DNA of 37,591 nt from Leptolyngbya sp. 'hensonii' (GCF_001939115.1 NZ_MQTZ01000061.1:1-37591); one strand, 5' to 3'; shown: positions 8,831 to 19,672, counted from the first letter of the stretch. Notes: a model not told the origin generated them from the letters alone. Translations and numbers: made by a program.

Positions 8831-9457
8831 TCAGACAGAGAAATTCTGCACCAACCCACTGATGCCATTGGCCATATATTGCACAGCCAAGGCCGAAAGG
8901 AGCACACCCAGAACCCGAGTGATAACATTAATGCCTGTCTGCCCCAGCAGGTTAGAGAGGGGATTGGACAACCGTAAAATCATGTAGGTCATCACTAGGA
9001 CCAGACCTGCCGTTCCGAGAACGATCGTCAGCCCCTGGTAATAGGATTGGGCCTCATGGGAAAGGATGGAAACACTGGCCAGAGCTCCTGGCCCTGCAAT
9101 CAAGGGGATGGCCAGGGGAAATACCGTAATATCCTGGCGGGAGCGGGCCTCTTTCTCTTCCTCTTCGGTTTCTCGTTCGGTATGGGCAAATACCATGTCG
9201 ATCGCCAGCTTGAACAAAAGAAATCCTGCTGCCGCCTGAAATGCCTCCAGGCTAACTTCCAGGTAATCCAGCACCAGGCTACCAACCAGGCCAAATACCA
9301 GCAGAATCAGGGCTGAAATCAGGACGGCCTGACGGGCAATCTGCAACTTTTCCGCAGTGGAACGATCAAGGGTCAGTAGCATAAAAATGGGAGCCAGACT
9401 GACCGGATCAATGACGACAAAGAGGGTGACGAAGGCTTTACCAAAGAGAGGTAGCAT
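8831..9457 (-). CDS. MarC/YhgN-family membrane protein
   Basis: A 208-residue inner-membrane protein with about six hydrophobic helices. The N-terminus contains the F-V-V-I-D-P-V-S-L-A-P-I-F segment characteristic of the MarC (UPF0056) family, and a central charged loop E-R-E-T-E-E-E-E-K-E-A-R separates the two halves, followed by F-P-L-A-I-P-L-I-A-G-P-G, the second family signature. The family's transport function is poorly defined, and the old link to multiple antibiotic resistance has been questioned. Spacing of 3 nt to ribokinase suggests a two-gene operon. Confidence 0.9.
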   Translation of the reverse strand: MLPLFGKAFVTLFVVIDPVSLAPIFMLLTLDRSTAEKLQIARQAVLISALILLVFGLVGSLVLDYLEVSLEAFQAAAGFLLFKLAIDMVFAHTERETEEEEKEARSRQDITVFPLAIPLIAGPGALASVSILSHEAQSYYQGLTIVLGTAGLVLVMTYMILRLSNPLSNLLGQTGINVITRVLGVLLSALAVQYMANGISGLVQNFSV

Positions 9458-9545
9458 TAATCGAGAGGATAAGGGATGGTGCGCTTACCCTTACTGTAGG
9501 GCATAGGAAAGCTGCTGGATTGCTCTTCGCTGACAGTTTACGCTC

Positions 9546-11936
9546 CTACCGGGAAGGGGGAGCCACTGAGAACCCCCGACGGTATGTTCTGGCTGCAGCG
9601 ATCTGGATCTGGAACTGGACGCTGTCCACGCCGCTGCTACTGCGGACTTCCAGGGTCCAGTTACCGGGACGGGGGGACCAGAACAGGGAAGAAGTCGATC
9701 GAGTGGCCAGTTTCTCCCCATTCAGCCACCATTCAACAGGCTGGCTTGGCATAGAGGCCAGTTTGAACTCCAGTTGCTGAGGACTGTCCGAGTTTTGCAT
9801 CGCCGCTGCATCAATCACGAAATAGTCCCCATTGCGGGGAGCCACAATGCGGAGATTGCCCTGGGCCAGGTGCGGCTGTTGCAGGGCCAGCCATTCGTTA
9901 TACTCCGAAGGCAGATTGAGGCGATAGGGCAGACCCTGGCCTGGAGAGACAACAGCTTGATAAAAAGTATCGGGCTGGCGCTCATAGGCAGCCAGGTCTT
10001 CAGGGAAAAAATACTCCTGGACCACAGCAGGGCAGGCTGGGGTTGGCTTCATCCCGGATAGGGCACAAACAGGTCGTTCGATCATCCCTGCTGGCGGTGG
10101 GAAGGCTGTCGGTTCCTGCTGTTCATGCAGGTGCAGCAGAATCCGATTCCATAGGGGCGCAGCCCCGGTCACCCCAGAAACCTGGCGCATGGGTTCTCCA
10201 TTAAAGTTTCCCACCCAGGTGGCTACCGTGTAGTCTCTGGTGAAGCCCACGGTCCAGGTATCTCGAAAATCCGAGGAGGTGCCCGTTTTCACGGCTGCCG
10301 AAAAGGGTAAGTTCAGAACCGAATTCACCCCAAAGGCTCTGGCCCTGGCGTGGGAGTCCCTCAGGATATCCGTGATCAAAGCCCAGACCACGGATGAACC
10401 GATAGTCATTGGTCCTTTGTCACTCGTCCTTTGTAGAGTTTTCGGTTCAAATGACAAAGAAGCAGTGACCAATGACGGTCTAACCCTTTGACCTTGATTC
10501 GCGATCGTGACATAAGCCTGGGCCAGTTCCCAAAGACTGACTTCCCCGCTGCCTAGAGCCAAACCAAGACCGTAATAGTCGGGGGATTGGTTCAGATGGG
10601 TGAACCCCAGCTCATGCAGGCGAGTCAGAAAGGTTCCGACCCCAGTTTTTTCCAGGACTCTGACTGCCGGGACGTTGAGGGAATTAGCCAGGGCTACCCG
10701 CACTCGCACCGGTCCCAGAAACCTCTCACTGTAGTCTGTAGGGCTATACAGCCTTGCTCCCGGAATGGCATAACGGGTTGGCACATCAGCCAGTACGGTA
10801 TTGGGGCGAATGACCTGCTTTTCCAGAGCCAGTTCATAGAGAAATGGTTTTAAGGCCGAACCAGGCTGGCGGAGGGCCTGGACACCATCATTACGTCCTC
10901 CTGCAGCAGTATCGAAGTAATCTGGGGAACCGACATAAGCGAGAACGTCGCCATTGTGGTTGTCCATCACCAGAGCGGCAGCCTGATGGACGTTGTGGGG
11001 GGCCAGGGTTTGGAGAACCTGCTCTACTTGAGTTTCGACAAATTGCTGCAGCGATCGATCGATCGTCGTCTGGATACGGGCAGGATGGTCTACTGGGAGC
11101 TGGCTGGCCAGCCAGAAGAGAAAATGGGGAGCAGCGATGATACCCTGCTGCCGGGATTGCAGAGAAACGGGTTCAGCTTTGGCTACCCTGGCCTGGGCCG
11201 GGGTAAGATAGCCATCTTTGACCATGCGATCGAGGACATAAGCCTGCCGCTCCTTCAGCCGCTCCCAGTGGTCATAGGGGTGGAGGTACACCGGGTCATT
11301 GGGCAGGGCTGCCAGTAGGGTCGCCTGAGCGACCGTCAGGTCGCTGGCAGGAATACCGAAGTAGGTCCGGGCGGCAGCCTCCACCCCATAGATATTGCCT
11401 CCCATGGGCAAGCGGTTGATGTAAGCCTGGAGAATCTCATCCTTGCTCATACCGGCGGCAATGCGCCAGGAGAACCAGATCTCCTGGGCTTTGCCCCAGA
11501 GGGTAGTGGGGACGGGGTCCACCATCTTAGCCAGTTGCATGGTGATGGTAGAAGCTCCACTGCGGAAACGACCGGCCCGGATGGCCTCCAGCACCGATCG
11601 CCCGATCGCCCGCATCTCTAAAGGACCGTGTCGGTAGAAGCGACCATCCTCCGCCGCCAGGATCGCCTGGAGGAAGCTGGGGGAGACCTGATTCAAAGGG
11701 ACGACAGCGGTATGGTCCTGGTCCCGAGTCAGGAGGGTGCCCAGGGGCAGACCATGGCGATCGGTGACCTCGATCGCCTGTTCATCCTGGTTCAAATCTG
11801 CAGCTCGGACGGGGGCCAAATAGGGGAGCAGGCGCACCGTCAGGCAGATCAGGACAATCGCCAGAAGCCCTTGCACGATCGGTCTATATCGCCGTAAAAA
11901 ACTTGATCTAACGCCCTGCAATCTCCACATGGCCAT
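9546..11936 (-). CDS. pbpC: Penicillin-binding protein 1C
   Basis: A 796-residue bifunctional peptidoglycan synthase. A signal-anchor helix lies at about residues 18-42. The GT51 glycosyltransferase domain follows, with catalytic E96 in A-A-E-D-G-R-F-Y-R-H-G and the S-T-I-T-M-Q-L motif near 129. The transpeptidase domain has S360-A-L-K363, S419-L-N421 and K550-T-G552. The last 90 residues resemble the BiPBP_C domain specific to PBP1C. No alpha-2-macroglobulin partner gene is seen nearby, although PBP1C often pairs with one. Residues 487-511, in a variable linker between SLN and KTG, are encoded by a palindromic repeat (10405-10476) that leaves the reading frame open. Start ATG 11936 is the natural one before the anchor. 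Confidence 0.92.
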   Translation of the reverse strand: MAMWRLQGVRSSFLRRYRPIVQGLLAIVLICLTVRLLPYLAPVRAADLNQDEQAIEVTDRHGLPLGTLLTRDQDHTAVVPLNQVSPSFLQAILAAEDGRFYRHGPLEMRAIGRSVLEAIRAGRFRSGASTITMQLAKMVDPVPTTLWGKAQEIWFSWRIAAGMSKDEILQAYINRLPMGGNIYGVEAAARTYFGIPASDLTVAQATLLAALPNDPVYLHPYDHWERLKERQAYVLDRMVKDGYLTPAQARVAKAEPVSLQSRQQGIIAAPHFLFWLASQLPVDHPARIQTTIDRSLQQFVETQVEQVLQTLAPHNVHQAAALVMDNHNGDVLAYVGSPDYFDTAAGGRNDGVQALRQPGSALKPFLYELALEKQVIRPNTVLADVPTRYAIPGARLYSPTDYSERFLGPVRVRVALANSLNVPAVRVLEKTGVGTFLTRLHELGFTHLNQSPDYYGLGLALGSGEVSLWELAQAYVTIANQGQRVRPSLVTASLSFEPKTLQRTSDKGPMTIGSSVVWALITDILRDSHARARAFGVNSVLNLPFSAAVKTGTSSDFRDTWTVGFTRDYTVATWVGNFNGEPMRQVSGVTGAAPLWNRILLHLHEQQEPTAFPPPAGMIERPVCALSGMKPTPACPAVVQEYFFPEDLAAYERQPDTFYQAVVSPGQGLPYRLNLPSEYNEWLALQQPHLAQGNLRIVAPRNGDYFVIDAAAMQNSDSPQQLEFKLASMPSQPVEWWLNGEKLATRSTSSLFWSPRPGNWTLEVRSSSGVDSVQFQIQIAAARTYRRGFSVAPPSR
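10405..10476. repeat. Palindromic repeat inside pbpC
   Basis: A perfect 10-bp inverted repeat, GTCATTGGTC at 10405-10414 and GACCAATGAC at 10467-10476, brackets 52 bases. Inside it, CTTTGTCA (10415-10422) pairs with TGACAAAG (10452-10459), and GTCCTTTGT occurs twice as a direct repeat (10412-10420, 10426-10434). The words resemble the TGACAAATGAC-type dispersed repeats of filamentous cyanobacteria, as I recall them. It lies wholly within the pbpC coding frame and is 72 nt long, a multiple of three. Confidence 0.75.
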
Positions 11937-12015
11937 GTCCCCATAGGCTGGTAGGGTTACGATACATTATGCTTCTCCTGCCTTACAGACGGGGTTCAAA
12001 AGACTAAAACCATCC

Positions 12016-12912
12016 ATGCGCCGAGATTCAATTTTTTATCGCCTGTTTCAACAATCTCCTGGTTTACTGTTTGAACTGCTGGCTGTCTCACCCGCTAACG
12101 CCGCCGACTATCGGTTTGACTCAGTGGCAGTCAAGGAACCGAGGTTTGAAATTGACGGGGTATTTTTACCTCCCGATAGGTCTGAACCAGGGGTGGTGTA
12201 TTTTTGTGAGGTGCAGTTTCAACGGGACGAACGACTCTACGAACGGTTATTTGGAGAAGCATTGCTCTATTTCTATCGCAACCGCGATCGATACTCCAAC
12301 TGGCAGGCAGTGGTAATCTATCCATCTCGCAGGATCGAGCAGCGTGAAACTGCTCCATACAGGGCTTTACTAGAAAGTAACCAGGTCCATCGAATTTATC
12401 TGGAGGAGTTGGGCGCGATTGAACAACTGCCCCTGGGAGTGGCTTTGATGGTCTTGACCACAATAGAAGAAGAACAGGCATCCCAGGCAGCCAGAGGGCT
12501 TCTAGCCAGAGTCCAGGAAGTACCAGAGCCAGGAGTCCGTCGTGGCATCATAGAACTGGTGACGACAGTTATGGTATACAAGTTCACGAATATGAGTCGG
12601 CAGGAGGTAGAGCAGATGCTGGGAATTAGCCTGCAAGAAACGCGAGTCTATCAGGAAGCTAAAGCGGAAGGTCGCCAGGAAGGTCGCCAGGAAGGTCGCC
12701 AGGAAGGTCGCCAGGAAGGTCGCCAGGAAGGTCGCCAGGAAGAAGGGCGATCGTTGCTCCTGTTGCTGCTCGGACAGAAATTCGGTCCTTTGCCCGATCA
12801 CCTATCCGAGCAAGTTTCTGCCCTTAACCTGGACCAGTTAGAGTCCCTGGCCTTAGCTCTTTTAAATTTCACCCATCTCGCTGATCTGGAAAATTGGCTG
12901 CAGCAACAATGA
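12016..12912 (+). CDS. DUF2887 / Rpn-like PD-(D/E)XK nuclease-fold protein
   Basis: A 298-residue protein of a family abundant in cyanobacteria and annotated as DUF2887 or Rpn-family transposase/putative nuclease. The N-terminal R-R-D-S-I-F-Y-R-L-F-Q opening is typical. D47 in F-E-I-D-G-V-F and the E65-V-Q67 pair fit the metal-binding core of the PD-(D/E)XK fold. Residues 218-241 are six exact EGRQ units encoded by a perfect 12-bp tandem repeat, followed by a leucine-rich C-terminal helix region, L-L-L-L-L-G-Q-K-F-G. The gene stands alone with 79 nt upstream to the divergent pbpC. Rpn proteins promote recA-independent recombination in E. coli; a role here is inference. Confidence 0.82.
   Translation: MRRDSIFYRLFQQSPGLLFELLAVSPANAADYRFDSVAVKEPRFEIDGVFLPPDRSEPGVVYFCEVQFQRDERLYERLFGEALLYFYRNRDRYSNWQAVVIYPSRRIEQRETAPYRALLESNQVHRIYLEELGAIEQLPLGVALMVLTTIEEEQASQAARGLLARVQEVPEPGVRRGIIELVTTVMVYKFTNMSRQEVEQMLGISLQETRVYQEAKAEGRQEGRQEGRQEGRQEGRQEGRQEEGRSLLLLLLGQKFGPLPDHLSEQVSALNLDQLESLALALLNFTHLADLENWLQQQ
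12667..12738 (+). repeat. Six perfect 12-bp tandem repeats
   Basis: The unit GAAGGTCGCCAG is repeated exactly six times, at 12667, 12679, 12691, 12703, 12715 and 12727, encoding (EGRQ)6 inside the DUF2887 gene. A seventh, diverged unit follows. Because the unit is a multiple of three, copy number can change without a frameshift. Perfect identity suggests recent slippage. Confidence 0.95.
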
Positions 12913-13112
12913 GTCTCGCCCTTAATGCCTTCTATGCTAGTGCTCTATGTTACGTCTTTGCCATAGTTGAGCGTTGAACGATAGAAAGACCTTGGCTTAT
13001 GGATATGAAACTGTAAAGTTAGCGGTAGCAATTTATGTCGCTTTTGGATCGGTCACCTCGGTACTATGGGTATCAGATCTAAAAATTTCATTAAACTTAA
13101 CAGGTAGCCAGC

Positions 13113-15326
13113 ATGACCGCAGCGACTCCCAATCCCACAGCAGCAATCCCAGATTTTTGCGATGGTATTCAGTACTTTGGGCCTGATCTGCCGGATTTTG
13201 AGACCTATGGAAAAGTTCCAGCGATCGCGGCCACTGCTCAGGCTATTGCCAGTCCAACGGATGGGGCTGCGGTCTACCAGACTCTCCTCTACGCCGATGC
13301 CTTGCGTTACCTGACACTGCAAATTACAGGCAGTAAGGCATCGGGTCATCCGGGTGGGTTTGCCAGTCAGGCGGAAGCCTACGCAGCGTTGGTGATGCTG
13401 GGCCACAAGAATATTCTGACGGAGGTCGGTCACCATGCTCCTGGTTTTTACAGTGCCATGTTCCTCGATCGCTCCCTGGAGGATATGGGCATCGAGACGG
13501 TGCAGCAGTTGCGCGATCGTTTCCGGGAACGGCACGGCCTGTTAGGGCACCTCTCTGGCTTCATTCCTGGTATCCTGGCTCCGGCTGGACCACTGGGACA
13601 GGGGCAACACTTCGCCATGGCTGCCGCTCTGCTCCATCGCCAGACCCTCTTTCCTTTCACTGTCGGAGATGGGGGCCTGGGAGAGCCTTATATCATGAGT
13701 TCCATGGCCCACTTCCATACGGCCTATCCGGAAGCGACTAACTTTCTGCCGGTGCTGGTCTGGAATGGCTATAGTCAGGAGCATCACAGTATGGTGTCCC
13801 TCCAGTCCAATGAAGCTATGATTGGTTACTGGCGAGGGAATGGCTTTGAGGAAGTGGTTCTGATTGATGCAAAGGATTTTGATGATCAAAATCAACCCGG
13901 AGCCTATGTGGATAGCACGGCTTTCTCTCTGAAACAGCGGCTGGCCTTTACGGAAGCGGTGCTGGTGGCTGCCGATCGGGCGGCCAGATCTGCCCTAGCA
14001 GGGCAACTGACGGCCCTGATCATCAAACAACTCAAAGGGGCAGGGGTTCATGCCAGAGGAGCCAAGTCCCACAACCTCTATCCCAAGGACACCCTGGACA
14101 GTCCCCATATTGCGGAATCTCTTCAGGGGCGAGCCCTCTCAGTTGCTGCCTGGGAAATTGTCCGCACAAACTGTGAACGAGCCGCTGGTGGACCTGCCGC
14201 AAAAATTGCTGTCACCGAATCTGTGCTTCCCCTGGTCGATCTGGGGCAATTGCCCCTGGAGGAATATGTGGTCGGGGGAGACCCGAAGGTTTCGACCACA
14301 GCCATGGGAGCGCTGGTGGCGGCAGTAGGTCAGGCCGATCGTACTTTTATGGTCACAAATGCGGATGGCAATGAAGCTTCGGGGATTGCCAACATCAACC
14401 AGGCGCTTAAAATTATTCATCCAACCCCGGACCCCCTCTATAACCAGAGTCCCACCGGTCAGGTCTATGAACCTTTGAGTGAAGATGCCTGTGCTGGTCT
14501 GGCGGCGGGGATGGCTCTAATGGGAGCCCGTACCCTCTGGTGTTCCTATGAATCCTTTGCCATCAACGGCCTGCCCATCTGGCAAACGGTGACCCAGGCT
14601 ATGGCCGAACTGCGTCGTCCCACCCCTTCGACGGTGACCCTGTACACGGCAGGAGCCCTGGAGCAGGGCCGCAATGGTTGGACCCACCAGCGCCCGGAAA
14701 TCGAAGCCTACTTTGCAGCCATGATGCGGAATGGCAATATCTTCCCCCTGTTCCCCCCCGATGCCAACAGTATTCAGGTGGCCTATGACTGGGCCTTGAC
14801 CTCAAAGAATAAGGGCATGGTGATTACCGCCAGCAAGTCAGCCTTACCGATTCGCACCACCTTTGAGCAGTCCCGTCAGGGGCTGGTGGAAGGAGCGATC
14901 GTGCTGCAGGAAACCGCCGGTTCCAAAACGGTGGTCTTTGCTGTGGTGGGGGACATGACCCTGATTCCCGTGTATGAAGCCGCGAAACTTCTTGCTGATC
15001 AGGGCATCGGCACCCGCATTGTCTCGGTGTTCAATCCTCGACGGCTGTATCGGCCTACAGATGTGGCCTGGGAGATGTGCTCTGAACCCGATGGCGATTT
15101 CCTGAGGGACGATCGCTTTGAGGCCATCTTTGGTGGGGATGCCCTGGTGGGGGTGACGGGGGGCGCGGCCCTGATGCTGGAACCGGTGATGCTCCGCAGC
15201 ATGGCCCGCCGGGATACCTTTGCCTGGAAGCGAGGTGAAACGACAGCAACGGCAGGGGAACTGATGGGGGTCAATGGTCTGACGGCTGCTGCTTTGGTGC
15301 GCCGGTCTCTGGAACTGGTGAGCTAG
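13113..15326 (+). CDS. Phosphoketolase/transketolase-like ThDP enzyme (sll0529 type)
   Basis: A 737-residue thiamine-diphosphate enzyme. The pyrophosphate/Mg motif G185-D-G-G-L-G-E-P runs to W-N218-G-Y, the same spacing as the GDGE...LNGYK motif of phosphoketolases. Further on, G-W-T-H-Q-R-P-E and F-P-P-D-A-N-S match the phosphoketolase segments GF(T/S)HQDPG and LPPDAN. The N-terminus differs from classical Xfp (Synechocystis slr0453) and carries S-K-A-S-G-H-P-G-G, closer to transketolase. I therefore place it with the divergent sll0529-like group, whose substrate is less settled. Classical phosphoketolases split xylulose-5-P or fructose-6-P into acetyl-P. It overlaps the convergent glucokinase gene by 56 bp. 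The 200-nt upstream gap should contain its promoter. Confidence 0.75.
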   Translation: MTAATPNPTAAIPDFCDGIQYFGPDLPDFETYGKVPAIAATAQAIASPTDGAAVYQTLLYADALRYLTLQITGSKASGHPGGFASQAEAYAALVMLGHKNILTEVGHHAPGFYSAMFLDRSLEDMGIETVQQLRDRFRERHGLLGHLSGFIPGILAPAGPLGQGQHFAMAAALLHRQTLFPFTVGDGGLGEPYIMSSMAHFHTAYPEATNFLPVLVWNGYSQEHHSMVSLQSNEAMIGYWRGNGFEEVVLIDAKDFDDQNQPGAYVDSTAFSLKQRLAFTEAVLVAADRAARSALAGQLTALIIKQLKGAGVHARGAKSHNLYPKDTLDSPHIAESLQGRALSVAAWEIVRTNCERAAGGPAAKIAVTESVLPLVDLGQLPLEEYVVGGDPKVSTTAMGALVAAVGQADRTFMVTNADGNEASGIANINQALKIIHPTPDPLYNQSPTGQVYEPLSEDACAGLAAGMALMGARTLWCSYESFAINGLPIWQTVTQAMAELRRPTPSTVTLYTAGALEQGRNGWTHQRPEIEAYFAAMMRNGNIFPLFPPDANSIQVAYDWALTSKNKGMVITASKSALPIRTTFEQSRQGLVEGAIVLQETAGSKTVVFAVVGDMTLIPVYEAAKLLADQGIGTRIVSVFNPRRLYRPTDVAWEMCSEPDGDFLRDDRFEAIFGGDALVGVTGGAALMLEPVMLRSMARRDTFAWKRGETTATAGELMGVNGLTAAALVRRSLELVS

Positions 15327-16053
15327 GCTGATCTCGCCAGAGGGCAATGCCGCCGAGCAGTCCGGCAATATTGGGGACAATGGTCACATCTGGCGGCAAA
15401 TCCAGGGTAATCTTCTTGGTGTTGCCGCCCCCAATATAGAGCCGATCGTAGTTGAACAGGTTCTGCAGCAGACCGATCGCTTTCTGTAAGCGTCGGTTCC
15501 AGCGCTCCTTCCCAATATCATTCAGGGCCTCCCGGCCCAACTGTTCCTCGTAGGTCTGGCCTCGGCGGAAAGGATGGTGGCCCAATTCCAGATTGGGGAC
15601 AAGTTGACCGTCTACAAACAGGCCGGAGCCAACGCCGGTTCCCAGGGTCATCACCAGTTCCACTCCCTGACCGGAAATGACCCCCAGGCCCTGCATGTCA
15701 GCGTCGTTGATCACCCGCACCGGTCGTCCGAGTTGGGTGCCCAGGGTTGTGGTTAGATCAAAGCCAACCCAGTCGGGATGCAGGTTGACTGCGGTATAGA
15801 CAACACCCGCCCGGATGACACCGGGAAATCCGACGGAGACCCGATCGAAGTCGCCATGAGAAGGGAGCAACTGATTAATCACAGCCAGCACAGATGCCGG
15901 TGTTGCCGGTTCAGGGGTATCTAACCGGGCTCGCTCGGTAAGGGGATTCCCCTTGCTGTCCAGCACCATCACCTTGATACCGCTGCCACCAATATCAACA
16001 GCCAGGGTTCGGAGAGAATGTTCTACTTGCGTCATCGGGGTCTTTTGTTGCAT
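15271..16053 (-). CDS. ppgK: Polyphosphate glucokinase (ROK family)
   Basis: A 260-residue ROK-type kinase that phosphorylates glucose with polyphosphate (and often ATP). Visible motifs are the phosphate loop L-A-V-D-I-G-G-S-G-I-K near residue 17, the sugar-binding and catalytic N-D-A-D in R-V-I-N-D-A-D-M-Q-G, the T-L-G-T-G-V-G-S-G second phosphate motif, and N-L-E-L-G-H-H-P, which fits PpgK rather than other ROK proteins. The C-terminal 17 residues extend into the tail of the phosphoketolase-like gene on the other strand. ATG 16053 is used; ATG 16035 is an alternative. It diverges from the SDR gene with a 35-nt gap. Confidence 0.86.
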   Translation of the reverse strand: MQQKTPMTQVEHSLRTLAVDIGGSGIKVMVLDSKGNPLTERARLDTPEPATPASVLAVINQLLPSHGDFDRVSVGFPGVIRAGVVYTAVNLHPDWVGFDLTTTLGTQLGRPVRVINDADMQGLGVISGQGVELVMTLGTGVGSGLFVDGQLVPNLELGHHPFRRGQTYEEQLGREALNDIGKERWNRRLQKAIGLLQNLFNYDRLYIGGGNTKKITLDLPPDVTIVPNIAGLLGGIALWRDQPSSPVPETGAPKQQPSDH

Positions 16054-16088
16054 AGAATCGTTACCATCCTACCTGGCTCATCCTTCCC

Positions 16089-16880
16089 ATGAACTTTTCT
16101 CAGTCACGAAAAACAGCATTAGTCACAGGAGCTTCTGGTGGCATTGGGGCTGATTTGGCTGAAGTCCTGGCTCAGAATGGCTACAATCTGGTTCTAGTGG
16201 CTCGCAGTCGGCAAAAACTGCTAGACCTGGCGGATCAGCTCCGGCAAAAATATGGGGTTGCCGTCAGGGTGCTGGTAATGAATCTGGCCCTGCCGAATGC
16301 CCCCACGGAAATTTATAGCGACCTGCAACAGGCGGGTATCTCGATTGATCTGCTGGTCAACAATGCTGGCTTTGGCGGTTATGGCCCCTTTGTAGATACC
16401 GATCTGACGACTGAGCTGGAGATGTTGCAGGTCAATCTTGTAGCCTTGACTCACTTGAGTAAGCTCTTTCTCAAGGGAATGGTTGAGCGGCGTTGGGGCA
16501 GAATCCTGAATGTGGCCTCTACAGCAGCTTTTTTACCCGGACCCTTAATGGCTGTGTACTATGCCAGTAAGGCTTATGTCCTGTCCTTTTCGGAAGCCCT
16601 GGCTAATGAGGTAGCGGGCACTGGGGTAACGGTGACGGTGCTCTGTCCTGGTCCTACGGCGACTGGGTTCGAGGCCAAGGCTCACCTGGAGCAGTCCAAA
16701 CTATTCAAGGGTCAGGTGATGGAGAGCCGCAGGGTGGCGATCGCAGGCTATCGCGGGCTGATGGCAGGTCAGGCGATCGTGATCCCCGGTTTGAGTAATC
16801 AATTGGGGCCACTGCTGGCCCGCTTTCTGCCCAGAAGCCTGGTCCGTCGCCTGGTCAGGAATGCCCAGGAGCGTCCCTGA
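16089..16880 (+). CDS. Short-chain dehydrogenase/reductase
   Basis: A 263-residue classical SDR. The Rossmann nucleotide motif T-G-A-S-G-G-I-G is at residues 13-20, N-N-A-G follows strand 4, the catalytic serine lies in N-V-A-S-T-A-A-F and the Y-Y-A-S-K motif provides Tyr and Lys. A proline-rich C-P-G-P-T-A-T segment follows the active site. The family oxidises or reduces alcohols, ketones or acyl chains with NAD(P)H, and the substrate cannot be read from the sequence. The C-terminal region L-L-A-R-F-L-P-R-S-L-V-R-R is basic and amphipathic, resembling DltE/YqjQ-like SDRs, so peripheral membrane binding is possible. Confidence 0.88.
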   Translation: MNFSQSRKTALVTGASGGIGADLAEVLAQNGYNLVLVARSRQKLLDLADQLRQKYGVAVRVLVMNLALPNAPTEIYSDLQQAGISIDLLVNNAGFGGYGPFVDTDLTTELEMLQVNLVALTHLSKLFLKGMVERRWGRILNVASTAAFLPGPLMAVYYASKAYVLSFSEALANEVAGTGVTVTVLCPGPTATGFEAKAHLEQSKLFKGQVMESRRVAIAGYRGLMAGQAIVIPGLSNQLGPLLARFLPRSLVRRLVRNAQERP

Positions 16881-16967
16881 TCCCTGTCAGGCAGGTGATC
16901 GCTGGAGGACGGGAGTGGGTAATCTAGGGTATAGGACGGTTCTTCTCACTATTCAGTTGCGGTAACC

Positions 16968-17498
16968 ATGAAAAATCTTGAGGCCCAAACGACTCAGCGT
17001 CATCCTCTGCAACGGCTCAAACAGAAGTTTGCCGAGCTGTCTCTCGTCTCTGCCCTGGGATCCACCTCTTCCAGGCAAGATCAGAATGCGGAAACTGGCA
17101 AACCCCTGAGTTATGAGGAAAAGCGGGCTCAGGGACGGGATCGTTTCCGGCGCATCATCACCCTCATCTCTCTAATCTCTTTTGGTGGAAGTATTTCCAC
17201 TGGCATCGTCCACACCTTTAGCCAGGCCAGTGATGCGGATAAACCCATCCAGGCGGTGCAGCAAACAGAGCAACTCCGACGGCAACAATTTTCGGCTGAA
17301 GAACAGGGATACCTGATTGTGCTGAAGCGAGAACCCAATAATCAGGTGGCTCTGGATGGGCTGGCAGCAGTGCGGATCAAGATGCATGACTGGAAAGGCG
17401 CGATCGAACCGCTGGAAAAACTGGTTGCGCTCAATCCGGGTCGGGAGGACTGGAAAACTCTGCTGGAGAACATCAAGCGCAGAGCGAATCAGAAGTGA
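16968..17498 (+). CDS. Membrane-anchored TPR-like protein
   Basis: A 176-residue protein of a type common in cyanobacteria and without a known function. A basic cytoplasmic N-terminus of about 60 residues leads to one hydrophobic helix at about residues 63-84, then a linker, then two TPR-like helix pairs from residue 108 to 165 (E-E-Q-G-Y-L-I-V-L-K-R-E-P-N-N-Q-V-A-L-D-G-L-A and W-K-G-A-I-E-P-L-E-K-L-V-A-L-N-P). It lies 21 nt upstream of pseB on the same strand, so it may be the first gene of the nonulosonic acid operon. A protein-docking role is inferred from the TPRs only. Confidence 0.75.
   Translation: MKNLEAQTTQRHPLQRLKQKFAELSLVSALGSTSSRQDQNAETGKPLSYEEKRAQGRDRFRRIITLISLISFGGSISTGIVHTFSQASDADKPIQAVQQTEQLRRQQFSAEEQGYLIVLKREPNNQVALDGLAAVRIKMHDWKGAIEPLEKLVALNPGREDWKTLLENIKRRANQK

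Positions 17499-19668
<2,170 letters not shown>

Positions 19669-19672
<4 letters not shown>

Noticed and set aside
12667-12738. Possible CRISPR-like array
   Set aside because: The units are contiguous 12-bp repeats with no spacers and lie inside a coding frame.
12502-12801. Minus-strand frame with repeated F-L-A-T units
   Set aside because: It is only the antisense reading of the 12-bp repeat in the DUF2887 gene.
12974-13186. A 70-codon plus-strand frame before the phosphoketolase-like gene
   Set aside because: Its second half overlaps the start of the 13113 gene in another frame, it shows no recognisable domain and its composition is low-complexity; most likely non-coding promoter sequence.
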